Below are positions 49,201 through 62,100 of a stretch of 64,000 nucleotides of DNA, piece after piece (positions within the stretch are counted from its first letter, which is position 1; the number at the start of each line of letters is the position of its first letter). The notes beneath the pieces were generated by a model that saw nothing but the letters and a program-made list of their open reading frames with translations, was not told the DNA's origin and ran no database searches. The stretch comes from Ciona intestinalis (lineage: Eukaryota; Chordata; Ascidiacea; Phlebobranchia; Cionidae), in NCBI RefSeq assembly GCF_000224145.3, contig NC_020173.2, positions 3,760,061-3,824,060 on the forward strand, read 5' to 3'. The position numbers and the translations under genes are program-made.

Positions 49201-52200
49201 GTAGATCAGTAGCAACAGGACTAGCAGTGATGTGGTATATGCTGATCTTTAATGCTTGTAATCTTAACTCTAGCACCTGGATTAATTATAATACCATACA
49301 TTGAACTTTAACTAAGGCACGTATAATGTTGTTTTTTTAAAAATTAACTTGTGTTTTTTAACTATACAATCTTATTCGATCAAAATTACACTCTTCAAAC
49401 TATGTATTGAAAAAAAACATTTATTCAAACAATTTTTAGTTCTAATCAGAAGAAAAGTGTGCACCAATATCAGTATAACGACAGTTGTTAAAACTTCTAA
49501 TAGAAAAATTATGTATTAGCAAGTGTTATATCATTACTTTTCACTTTAATAACTTTTTCAATCTTCGATACCATCACCAAACAAAACAAACTTATTTATC
49601 CACAAAAAATTCAACACACCTGCTGTACAGCTGATGTTTGGTTACCACACTCCACACTAAGTTGCTTCACCAGTGGTTCCACCAAGTTGGGATGAACATG
49701 AAGCAGAATTTCCCACCTAAAACAGCAATACATTCCTTGAAATATAAAAACTTATAAAACAAACTAATAAAAAAACCTGCTTTTAAAAAACTTATCCTTT
49801 AAATTACTTAACAGACATCAAACTACTTTTGTTAAATGTTATTTATAAAAAAAAAACAATAAAAAAAAACAGAAACATAATGAAGTTTTGCCGACTGGCA
49901 GATGAAACGTTGGAATAAATTTAGGGTTTTATTTTCCAAACCAGCCCCAAAAAGAATATTTTAATATTAGTTATTCTATTTATTTGCTATTTTAGTAACT
50001 TTTGCAGTATACAAACTTTTAGATCTAGGTATTAACTGCAGACACCAGCCAAAAACCGCAATATTTATTGTAATATTAATAAGCCAATTTTGGCCTAAAC
50101 CCTAGTTCCCATCGCACACCACACAATAGGTCCTTACCCTTACAAAACACAATATTATAATCCTAAACTTTTTAATAATTTTTAAAATTTTGGTTTTCAA
50201 AAAAAGGTCCTATGCCATACTACACTGTAGGCCCTACAAAACAATTAAAAAAGCACACAAACCATTCTTTTCCAGATACAAGACAGTAGAGCATAAGTTG
50301 TAGAAGTTGTTTCAATGATTGCATAGTGTTTGTTCTGTTAGGTGTGGTTAGCCATGGTGGAATACGATATAAAAGTAAACGACCATGTTTATCTGCTGCT
50401 ATCTGTAATGATATCAATGTATTCTTTAAAAGTTGAATGCTACATTGGAAAAAATTAGTAAAAATTTCAAAATACATTTCAAATTTCAGATTTTTTCTCT
50501 AAAATTCACACTAAATTTCAGATTTAGTTTGATAAGTAAATTTTGTAAGCATTTTGTATCAATTTTATTGTTGAAAAAATAATTTTTGCTCCTAAAATAT
50601 TAACTTTCAAAATATATAAAATGCAAGTTAATAAGAGATATAAGTATGTAAAAAACAATGTGTACATAAAATTAGATGTTATAGTAGGCTAAGAAAAGAT
50701 AGGACTCTTTTTAATTCTATTTTACTATTCCAATTGGTAGTGAATAAGAACTTTCAAACAATTATAAAACATAAAAACAATATCCTCACAACGGTTGTTA
50801 ATTGTTTAAAACACGATTAGGATATTCGAATATTATGTGCTAAAGGTGTCCCCATCTTACTATAACATATTATATTAAGTATTCCTCAAAACTTAAAAAA
50901 CATACCATAGCGCAAGAAAGTGTTGAAAATGAAACATGTCTGACTCCAAACTGCTGGGTCATCTTCATTGCTTTACCAGGTGTTGTTTCTTGTGAGTTAG
51001 TTGTTACTGGCAAGTGCTGAGTTACCAACACCTGCAGAAATAACCTGGAACAAATAATTTCGAGTTGTGAATATGCTACCTGTATAGCTGTTAGTTTTTT
51101 TTAACTTTTATTTTATTTTTTTGCCCTAAAAATTGTTTTTTCTTTTTTTTTGCAGAAGCTACCTGTGTAGAATTTGAATTGTATTGTCTGCAAGTGCAAC
51201 TGCAAAACAAAAGCCGCAGAAAAACTTGCTTTCCTGTGAGACTTTGTTTTCACTGGATGAAGCATCAATGGGAAGGGTGGGTATGGAGAAGTTAAGAACC
51301 TGAGATGGCAACAATAATAAGTAGCGACGTCATAAATGAATGAATGCAACTTGCTTTATTCTCGCTTGGCCGAGAAACGACAGTCGTTATAAAACAGGTG
51401 TTCTGTTTCTTGCCAGCTTAAGACTTGCCCAATGACACATACACTATACCCACATAATGACAGCAGAGATGAGTCTTGAACCCATTACCTCTGTGTTAGA
51501 GACAGGCGCGATAACCACTATACATAACAGAGTTTTAATGTTGGTATTGTGGTCGCTGTGATCAGTTTAATATGCTCAAACAATATTACTTCTGCTTTAC
51601 CTCTACACCTATGTTGGTGGATTACAAAAAAAGGATAACATTTATTTATAGCACATTAGAAATATTAGATGCACTGAAGCAGAACATAAATGCACATGAT
51701 TGGGGACGGCACCACTTAGATACAATAAGTACTAAAACAATGGTAACAACAGTAGTTACCTGTGGCAGATGTGTAGAGTTCGTAACATAATGCCAGCACT
51801 TAGAAACATCAGGTGTGGTTGACACTGGGTTCGTATTTTGTTGAAATATTCGATGTAGTTGAACGCTCTCTTTACGAATCAACCAACTTTCAAATTTTGA
51901 ACCAGTCGGCCCAGAAACACAAATCTGGAAGCGTTTATTATAAAATTACAAAAAGCACAAATGGTTTTAATACATCTCCTAATAATTTGTTTTACTTTTT
52001 CCTCAGAAAAATAAAAAAATTCAGTTGCGTTTTATTTTTTTAGTAAAAAAAAAAAATTAAAAAAAAATTTTTTTTTGGTTAAAAATGAGTTTTCCTAATT
52101 TTTTCTTACTACAAACAGAGGTGTCTCAAGCAAAATATGAAAACGAATTTGCCACGACTTTGTGATGAAAAATTATTATAAAGAGAACTCACAAGCACAT

Positions 52201-54827
52201 GATCTTGGTTTTCACGTGATACAAAATGAGCATGAGATATATAGGTGTAAGGTGAATGCTCTTCACTTGCGCAACGTAGCTGTAAACTTGGAAGTGCAGA
52301 TACCTGTTTATTAATAACAGTGTTATTCCGATACAGGTATTTTAGAAAAGGTTATAAAGCTTATTCGGATTTTTTTTCATAACTGTGTAGAAAGTATTAT
52401 TGATTATTGGATATAACATTTTTAAATACTTTAATTTCATAAAAGATTTTAAATACATTATATTGTATAATATTTTTTTAATTAAAGTACATTACAACAG
52501 CGTAGAACATCTTTTTATTCCACACTTCTTATAAAATGAGAAAAAATTTAAGCAAAAAATTTCCGGTTCAAAAACTTGGCTAAAATTGACCTCATGTGAT
52601 ATAAGATGATCCTGTGTGTTGTATGTGAGTTGAATTTCATGGAATTGAATGAAATGTTGAATCTCACTGTCTGTTGTCATCACAACCACTTTACCTTGGC
52701 CTGAAAACAAAACAATATCTGTAACTTAAGAGAGAAAGTAGTTTCACAGATTTTTAACAAATTTCAAAAAAGGCGAAAATTTTTTAGTGTAGATTGTTTT
52801 GTTTCTTACTCGTAAATGCAATATCAGCAATTTGTTGGTGACACATCACATTTAGACGAAACTGTGACTCGACACTTTCGCCATCAACAAGAAGTAGTCT
52901 CACAGCAGCAAGCCCCGAACCAGTAACAACGATAAAACTAAAACAAAAATTAACCTTTTTTTAAACTAGAAAATGTGGATTCAAATTCCCAGTTTGTTTT
53001 TTAAGATTCAGTTGCAAATAAAATACAACTGGCTTTGTAAAATAACATCCGAAAAAGCGTACTTTTTTACCCCGTCTCCTACAAGGTATATACGTTATAA
53101 CTTATAAGCGGGCACAAGGTGTATGGAACAAAACAAACACCAATGTCAGACCACTTGCCACGAAGATAAATAAGTTACCCTCTATCTGATAGATCATAGA
53201 TATAGTCCATCAACATTAGGTCAAAAACCAAACAACAAAATAGACACTCACCCTTCCATAGCCTTCCCACCATGCTGCATAACAGTTGGCCAAAATTTTG
53301 CTCGATCAAATTTTTCACCCAAGTTCGATGACTCCATTTTGTCGATATGGAATAAAAACTAAAGAAAAAAAAAGGTGAATATGGAAATTACTCGCAAAGT
53401 TCAAGAAGTGAGATCTTTGATTAGTTTTTATTTTAATTTACAGTTTTGAACTTTATATTTGGTATAGTTGCACTACTTTAAAAAAAAAATTTTTGTTAAA
53501 CACATACTGCATAAAAAGAAAACTAGCAACGAAAAATCATTCCCTTTTTAAGAGCAACCTAAAATTGCAGCAAATAGCTAAAAAAAATAATTATATAAGT
53601 CCTTACCCTTGCACCATTATGCAACCAGCCTAATGATAATATTTCTTCTCCTTCCAGGAAAATGTTATGTTTATTCTGATGAGTCCACACATTACACAAG
53701 GAGTTAGACATTGTCCACAGGCAGCATAAGCCATGGTTGTCACCTGATACGAGTCTTGTACCTAGAATAAGTAGGGTAATTGACATTCGAATGCTCTTTG
53801 CTCAAGGTAGTTATTTTGAGCAATGTTTATTTCCTTTATTCTACCCTTAGCAATGTATAACTGTCATTTTGCTGTTATTTTGCATTTGTTTACCATGCTG
53901 ACTAAATAGAATTTTTTTTTGTAATCTTAAAGATAAATAAACAACCATGGTATGTGTTATAACTGTTGTTTTGCTGTTACTTTCCATCTTTTCACCATGC
54001 TGACTAAATATGACTTTTGTAATCATATAAATAAATAAACAATTATGTTATATGCAAGCTCCACTAAATTTCTTTAGATATATTGAATTTCTAAGATTTT
54101 TTTTCTTTGTAACTTTTTACTTTAACCTCGTGTAGCCGTAAAACGACAGTCTTTAAACACGGCTGTTCTGTTTCATACACCTGGTGCCAGCTTATGAGTT
54201 ACCAAGAATATTACTCTTAATATAATAACTGAATACATTTTAGGTATATGAACATTGTACATACCTGTATGGTCCCACTGCAAGCAAGTAATTGCACCAT
54301 CATTATATTTAGTGCTAAATACACCCCATGGCTGGTTGGGGTTTAATATATGAAGATACTGAGTGACTGAACCTGAAACGAAAAGGATTTATAATTTAAA
54401 AATAAATCATTTAATAAATAAAATCAATGAACACACCTATTTTTTTTTGGTGTAGTAAGATATATATCAATATGCACATAATATGTGTAGTAATGATTAA
54501 ACAATTTTATTGTTCATTTTTTTTTTAATTTTTATTGTTTTTGATATAAAACCAGAACTTAAACAACAATTTTTTAATTGGAACAAAGTAAAAAAACAAT
54601 AAAACACATTATTTTAAATTATAACAATCTAAAACCATAAGTTAAACAAAAGGTTTTAATTGCAAAATAACAAATTAAGCACACAATATATGATCACCTT
54701 GGTTGTTTTTTTCAGTTGTGAACGCAAAAAAGTTGCTTGCTGACCACGCACACTCTACTATGTCACCGTGACCAAGAGTTATTTGGTTGACATCTGCTTG
54801 CCAATCTATTTCATAAACAGGATCCAT
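46222..54827 (-). CDS. MED16: Mediator complex subunit 16
   Basis: 19 coding exons: 54827-54698, 54372-54265, 53761-53607, 53358-53252, 52937-52810, 52700-52591, 52303-52193, 51924-51760, 51299-51163, 51044-50906, 50402-50263, 49716-49620, 49276-49169, 48778-48696, 48394-48259, 47894-47702, 47234-47084, 46714-46556 and 46354-46222. Phases close to 829 residues (human 877). The N-terminal half is the WD40 propeller: AWSASNFFAFT, ITCLQWDHTGTRLVSGDNHG, LSLGWLHNGAR, GGKAMEGFIVVTGSGL and ADIAFTSQGKVVVMTTD. The C-terminal half is helical: WWEILLHVHPNLVEPLVKQL, LQSMQQLIQWVADVALYLLA and LLREMLVLIRVWGLLK. The last exon carries the conserved Cys-rich end ECVRCGVTTTC with LKVWDQRFVSSC. MED16 is a tail-module subunit linking activators to RNA polymerase II. 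Several introns carry SINE tails or a MITE. Confidence 0.95.
46744..46866 (+). mobile_element. SINE 3' fragment
   Basis: GTAACATACTTGGTAACTCA, GCTGGCACGAGGTGTATAAA, GATTGTCGTTTCCAGCCATG, then GTTACATTCATTCATT. Immediately upstream (minus sense) of MED16 exon 46714-46556. Confidence 0.75.
47506..47672 (+). mobile_element. SINE 3' fragment with internal tandem duplication
   Basis: The tail module GTGGTAACTTATAAACGGGT...GTTATAATGAATG is followed by two copies of GTAAGTATAAACAAGTTAT and ends ATTCATTCATTCA. In a MED16 intron. Confidence 0.65.
50680..50864 (-). mobile_element. TATAGTAGGG-type MITE, copy 10
   Basis: TATAGTAGGCTAAGAAAAGA at the left. Interior ATTGTTTAAAACACGATTAG / GGATATTCGAATATTATGTG. 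Right end AAAGGTGTCCCCATCTTACT then ATA. In the MED16 intron between exons 51044-50906 and 50402-50263. Confidence 0.8.
51336..51530 (-). mobile_element. tRNA-derived SINE, reverse orientation
   Basis: On the minus strand: head TAGTGGTTATCGCGCCTGTC (A box-like) and GGGTTCAAGACTC (B box-like). The tail reads AAACAGAACACCTGTTTTAT, ACGACTG-type words and a closing CATTCATTCATT. Relatively complete copy in a MED16 intron. Confidence 0.75.
53080..53182 (+). mobile_element. SINE 3' fragment
   Basis: Diverged tail: GTTATAACTTATAAGCGGGC, ACAAGGTGTATGGAACAAAA, CCACGAAGATAAATAAGTTA. In a MED16 intron. Confidence 0.5.
54119..54206 (-). mobile_element. SINE 3' fragment, reverse orientation
   Basis: Minus-strand reading GGTAACTCATAAGCTGGCAC, CAGGTGTATGAAACAGAACA, GACTGTCGTTTTACGGCTAC. 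In MED16 intron 2. Confidence 0.65.
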
Positions 54828-56192
54828 TCCCTAACCTATGCAGCTAAATGTATCTAAATAGGAAGAATACCAGGTTACGAATGCTGCATACAGTAATCAT
54901 TTAACTAAACACAAAAGAAAACAGAATATGGAAATTATTAATTTGCGTTGTGAATAGAAAACTACAGTTAAAATAGAAGTTCTCAAACTTTAAATTCCAC
55001 CAGTACATCTAGAAAATGCTATATCCACCCTTTTGAAAAAATTAAAATAGGAATGTGGTATAATTGTTAAAAGAAAAACAATAAAAATATTGTTGTGAAA
55101 AACTAAAAAAAACTTGGTCGTAATGTAATTGTACCAACAGTGATTTTTATACCAAATTTGTAAAAAAAGACACCGGAAAAGTACAATATTTTAGACAAAA
55201 AACAGTTAACATAGTAGGTAGAATAGTCCAAGTACAGTTATCTATGATATTGAAGGCTACGGATTTGAATACAAATAACACTTAATTCGATTTAAACAAA
55301 AAGCATAGCTGTATTGGTGGAGATTGCATATCACGCATGGAACAAATTCACATGTGTTTTTTTGGGAAATTTTGCCAAATGACCAAAATCGGCCTGCAGT
55401 GCAATTTCAATTGGAAATGGACCTAGTGCGGTCTTTTTGTCAGTCACTACTTTAGTGCATTTTGCATGTCCATGAAGATTTTTGCTCTGATTGGTGTAGC
55501 ACTCTTGTTGCACAAAAGTCAAATTAAAAACTGGTAAAACGTTTGTGCCACTCTTGTGCAAAATTAAGGGCTTTAATAAACCTTAATAGTTTACAATGTG
55601 AATGTAGTATTAGCTTGTCTATTACTAAAAAACTTATGGCCAGTAAAATAGGAACCTTGTGGGTTATAAAGTGAATAGGAACACATCATTTGATGAATTA
55701 CAATGAAACAAGTGCAGTTTTGCATTTTTAAAGAAATTCACAAAAAAAACAATTTGATTGGAACCGTTAAATACTTCAGAAGGGCAAAGTATGATTTTAC
55801 GACATAATCTGATTAGTGAATTCTTATACACTGCATACAAGGTGTTACTACCAATTATGTAATGTTTAAATTTCTGTCATATAATTATGTATAAATATGT
55901 AACTTATGACAAGAAATCAAATTTTAAACAGTATATGACAAGCAAACCATAGGGTTGCCAGACTTTAATAAATGTTATGGTGACAGTAAATTAATTTGAA
56001 AAACTTTCCACTAAATTCACACTTTAATAAAAAATAGAACACAATGAAGGACCTAATTTAAACTGATTAAATGAAAACAAATTAAATATCACACACACAC
56101 ACACAAACATAAATAAGAAATTACATAGCTTACACTTGAATACATACTTGATTATTTCATACCTAGAACTTGAGTAAATAAGTCAAAAATAA
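54828..56192. other. MED16 upstream region and ERMP1 3' flank
   Basis: About 1.36 kb between two minus-strand genes. It holds a 76-codon open frame at 55331-55561 (minus) of unknown status and an (AC)n tract at 56091-56105. The ERMP1 3' UTR and the MED16 promoter must lie here. Confidence 0.5.
56091..56105. repeat. (AC)n microsatellite
   Basis: Short CA/AC run just below the ERMP1 stop codon, in the 3' UTR region. Confidence 0.7.
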
Positions 56193-59100
56193 CTAAAACA
56201 AATAACTCTTATACAGAGACACCCATGCCATGGGCGTCACCCAGTCATGCAAATCGGACATAATTTCTTTCAACTCAGGTGTTTGTCCTGGCACTGGAAT
56301 ATTGCGATCTTTCGAGTAGTATTGTCCGCTATGAGCGATTTCTAAACTAGGCAGGTCTCTTCTACCACTTGGGTGAGGTAAAGAGCTGTCTTCGGTGATC
56401 GTGAGTTCCAGCCACGGTTTCCATGGTAAAGGGTCAAGACCAGAACCAAAGTAGATGAAATACCAATCAGTGTAATAATATGAGCTTCCACCTGGTGAAA
56501 GAGATTATTTATCTATTGTGTGTGTTTGGGCAGTACATCATATTCTAATAGAGCTTACACAGTATGTCAAAAAACTAGGGATTTAGTCAAGAAAATAATG
56601 GTAGTGTGCAGCCCTGGCTGAGAAACTAAATAAACCAACTGCCAGTTTTCAAAACACGAAGTGGATTTTTTATTTATATATAACATAAAATTCATATACC
56701 TAAGCTTTGTGCTAAAGAAATTGTGTGTAAAAAACTATGGATATTATATTCTAATGACAAGGAGCTATAGCTGCAGTAGTGTGGTGGTATTAGCCACGCA
56801 TACTTGCAATGATAGCGATAAAGTAAAAAAAGTAAAAAGGTTGCTAAAGCAAAGCTTTAGATAAAAGTTTGTTAAAATTGTGATATATATTGCTATACAA
56901 ACCTTCATGAGTTGTGATGAGAACTTTTTCTTATTTTAAAACTTATTTTCAGTAGGATAAACAATATCTTACAATTAGCAAAAATCTGATGATTTTTTTA
57001 TATTAACTACACCATGCATTAAATATTCAATTAACATTACCTGGGCTTTGCGCTGAAGGAGTTGTCCTTCCAAGTGAAATGTCATCATCAATTGACCAAC
57101 TTGTAAGCTTAGCATGTGTTCTGTGTGTGGACAGTGGAGCAAATTGGAGTGCCATGTGATCGGGGCCAGTGATTACGAAGTTGTAACGTCGCGTGTATGT
57201 CCGTGTGGTGGAATTTTCTGGAAAAAATGAAAAATGGTATTGTTTTTTTGGGAGGGGAAAAAAAAAATTGAAAAAAATTGCTGACTTTAATAAGTACTGT
57301 CTTGGGCACAAATCTTTTGTTGAACAATTACATGTTTTCCTTTTAATTTAAGCAATTGAGCTATTTCATTAAACATTTTCAAGGAAACTTTAAAAACATT
57401 TTTTTTAAATTCTATGATCTTAAGTAACATAATAAATATTAGGAATACGTGACCTCAGGCTTAGGTTGACACACTTTTTTCTATCACAATATTAATGACT
57501 TTATCAAATTACCTGATAGGATATTAACAGTGTTGCTTGTAAGTTGAAATGTCATTGGATATTGGTTGGTAATATCATCAGATGGTGGAGGTGAAATAAC
57601 GTAACGAGATTTTATCACAAGTTTATGACATGGAATCGCCCATGGGGATTCACAAAACAAACCTGTAAAATTTGATTGAATGAATTTAACTTATTTTTCT
57701 GTCATAATTTTTTTTGTATATAGTAGGGTGGGGAAAGATGGAACACCCTTAGCATGTAATATTCAAATATCTTGATCGTGTTTAAACGAATAACAATAGT
57801 CTGTGGGAGTCTTGATGTTAAGGTTTTATAATTTTGTTGAATGTTCTTTGTTTACCACCAAATGCGACAACAACAGAACGTAAAGGTGTCTCATATTTCC
57901 CCACCGTACTTTATATATTAAATGTTAACATTACTGTTGGCTAGAAAAAAAGAAGTTAAAATATGACCAATACCTGAGCAAGGTTTGGTTGGTGTGTTCT
58001 GTATTGCTTTAGAACCGATATCATATGAGAAGCAAGGATAGTCGAGACAGTTTGTCCAAACACCACTGTCTGTTCTTGTGACTTCTCCGTGCATATTGTG
58101 AAACTCGCGCGCTGTGTGCTGCATGTGTCAAAAGGGTTTTAGTTCATTGTTAGTTAAAAAGTGGCAGCATGTGTTAAAAGTTTGTGCATAAGGTGTAAAA
58201 TGTGTGCTATGTGTGTCATAATGTGCGCTGAATGTGTCGAAAGGTTCATAACCAGTTAACAAAGGTGACTTTTTGTGTGCTGTGTGCTGCATGTGTAAAA
58301 TGTGCACTGTATGTGTCAAAATGTGATGTGTACACTAAAGATCATAGCCAGTTAACAAAACAGCCCTTTCCCAAAAAGCAGGAAAAAAGTATAAAAAGTA
58401 CGAAAAATACATATTTCTGAAAACTATTGGATAACTCAATATTTAATGCACTAACTTTAAACATGCTCTTTTACACTTGCACTGTATATTATAATGATGG
58501 AAAACTACTTAGAACTTACACAAAATATTTAAAACAAAAAGGAATTATACAAAATATTCAAACTAAATCTTTGATATTGAACAAATATATAAATAATTGT
58601 ATTTCTACATATATGCTGTTGTGTTATAGTATAGTTAGATTTGATGTAAAATAATAATAACTTTCATTTGTCTTTTCGATTACGGTAACAAAGATTTAGA
58701 AATATTCTAAACGAAAAGACAGGATTTATCGATAAAACAACAGTTGTTAAAACATGCTTACATTTAAAACATATTTACGTTTAATTAAAAGAAAATAAGC
58801 GTGGTCGCTACAAAATGCTATTTACCTGTAAAAAGAGTCGCTTTGGCGTCGGTTCTGTAGCTGAGTATGAATATGGGAAGCCATAGGGTGATATGGCTGC
58901 CATTATTGATAACACAGAAGATAAAAGCAACATATAAATGAACCTGTGTAGTTGCATCGTTATTGGAAATATGTTGGCTTCTGATGCATTAGCGTTTAAT
59001 AGGTTTAGAATTTGTATGATAAATGTGTAATGGAATACAAACAGTTGTTCATATGTGTTTGTAGATAATTTAAATACTGCTGACTTTATAAACAATAAAG

Positions 59101-62100
59101 TATTATAGAAGACAAATTTCTTTTTATAAAAATTCTAACAATTATAAAAACAAAGCAAGTTTATTCATGTATGTTTTGAAATTGAAACAAGAATTTAGGA
59201 GTTAAATGAAAAAAAACAGGAATTTTTAAAAAAAAAACTTTAAAGAAACTAACAGTACAGTAGTAGACCATTTTTACTTGTGCTTTATAGGAAATTTTGT
59301 ATTTTCAATACTACTGAACTTATGACCCAAAAAAGGAGAAATTTAATAAGGTTATACTGATACACAGTCTATAACCCGAACAAGAAATAAAATATAATTA
59401 TAAGTGTGACACCTATATTGATTAGTGTGACAAATAAAATATATTCATTAGTGACTTACATTTTCATTGATGATGTGACATAGAAGAGGTTTGAAGAGAA
59501 TGAAAAAGTGAGGCAGAGGGTGAACGCCACCAGGAACCCAATCACTAGGTCCGGAGGAACCACATTGCCTAATCTTCCGCACAGCGGGATGAACAACTCC
59601 ATGATGAGGAAGGAGTGAGAGAGCATGATGATAGAGGGAAGGGAGGAGGAGAGAAGATGGAGGATGACCTTGGAGGTTCCTCTGGTATCTAGAGTGGATT
59701 AAACAAGTTTGAAGAGTTTTTTGGGAATTCATTCGCAGTTTTCAAGGGAATTCATTCGCAACAATGTTATGAGTTATAACTATTACTTTATTTATAATAA
59801 AAAATAAAAAAAATTCATAGCAATTGAATACGATCTTGGAGATTTATTTGGTATCTGTAGTGATTTAAACAAGTTTGAGAAGGTTTTTAAAAGTAAATTA
59901 GCAATTAAAGATAATAAACAGTAAAAAAACAATTATGAAATATATTAAAACTACAATACAAAATTAAATTTAATTAAAATGGCATAATACATATTCCTTA
60001 TCAATTACATTTCTTGACGAACGAATTTGGACATAAATAACTAACTTTAATTAGCAGTAATATAAATTTGTAATCCAATAAGTTCTCACATTTTCAGAAA
60101 CAATTATCAAAAAAAAGAAATTATTTTTTACCAGGATTTGAGAAGAATCTTCGGAACCCAAAGCACCTGAGAGTTAGGAGAGACAGGAGACACACAAGGA
60201 GAATTATACTGGATAGAATTCCGGAACGATTTAAGTAGAATAAACAGGCTGACCATAGCAGTAAAGTGGAATGAAAAAAAAGTCGTTCGATTTTCCAGCA
60301 GTTTCCAACATTCTGTAAAAATGACGGAAAACAAGATTTATTTCGTTTTTTTAACTACCATTTAATACAGAACAAATTAAAATATTACATTAGATTTCTT
60401 TTAAAAATAAAGTATTTGAACATCATTAATATAGAATTTAGTTATTTTATAGAAACTCGTGAATTGCATATCCCGTTTAACACATTTTATACCATAACTT
60501 ACCTTACCTGAAAAAGTTTGTTTTTAGCAAATTCATGCACACTCAGCATAGCAGCAAGTGCGGGTGGTACATAGAGGAAAACGGAAAATACTGGTTTCGA
60601 GTAGAATGACATTGTACTTCCTATGGCTGTTAAAAACACAGCCACGCATGTAACTGCTACAAAGCTGGCCACCCATGAAATAAGGTTCACTGCCAAGGCC
60701 TTGAGAAGCAGTTTTCCCCAGTGGAATGCACAGGATAGTTTGGAACTTAAATTGGTGGTCTCTAAAAAAGATAAAAAATAAATTTTATTTAAGTTCTAAA
60801 ATTAAGTATGGTTAAAAATGAAGGAAAAGACAAATAATTAGTGATAGCCCATTTAAGAATAATTTATTAAATATATGATAAGGTGGCAAAAGAAGGGACA
60901 CCTTTATCACATGATATCTAAGTATCTTGATCGTGTTTTAAACAATTAACACCAGTATATCATGGGAGTCGGGAGAATACGGTTTTATATTTCTTTGAAT
61001 GTTCTTTGTTATGGTAATATGGGACATAAAAATAAAATAAAAAGGTCTCCCATTTCCCCCGCCCCACCATATGTTTCATTTTTTGCTGCTACCTTTTCAG
61101 TTCAAATCACTTTTGGTAGTATTGGTACCATTCATTCTACCAAATACTGAATTATAAAATATCTTTTTTTTTTAAAGGTAAACATTTTTACTTAAAATAA
61201 AAGCAAATTTAATTTAAAAAATGTAACAACTTTAAATTTACACCTAAAATGTTAAAAAAAAAATTATTTAAAAAACCTAAATACAATTTAAAATTGTCTA
61301 TACTCATAAATTGTTAAAAAATCACTTACCAGCATTTTCTGTGACAAATTTAGCCAAGATGAAAAAAGTAGCTCCGCAAACAAGAAGATTAAGGAGGTAG
61401 AGCATCCGCATCGGGAGTGTGATCATGTAGACGGAAAGGATGTCCATAAAAGCGAGAGCTCCATGTCTGTATGATGATGGATCACTCAGCATGGAAGATG
61501 GAGAATTCACGAGATGACGTACTACAGCTAATATATTTTCTCCTAGAAAAAATTAAGTTTAACTGGTAATATTTTTAAAAAAATATTTAAAAAAATAGAT
61601 TAGGTGAAAAAAAATAATTTGAAGTATAAAACAATTGATGGTAAAAGTACAAAATGCAAAAATTAATTATTAAATAGAAAAAAAATTAGTAGGAAAATAT
61701 ATATATATCGAAAATGTAAGAGCGCTGTGTTGTTTTGAGATGGCCATGGCCAATATACTGTTAATTTTACAGATTACGATAGGACTGAATTATTTGAATG
61801 GTTTATAATTGTTGAATATTTGAGTATTAAATGTATTTTGTTCATTAAATTTGAGAGTAGATCTATTGTTTGTTTAGCGTCTTGTCGCAATATCCTGTCT
61901 TTTCTCTTTGTGTGGCTCTTTGTGTGACATATTGCATGGAGTAATTCATTCGATCTATTGCATGGAGTAATTCATTTGTTTTAACCAACACTTTCCACAC
62001 TCAATGTGTTAAATCCTATACCTTAAGCATTCATTCACCAACAGGATAGAGTCTATACACTACTATAGACGGATACTGAAACTGTACAATGTAACACAAA

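Noticed and set aside
51480-51530. tRNA gene on the minus strand
   Set aside because: Same reasoning: SINE head with the shared body and CATT tail.
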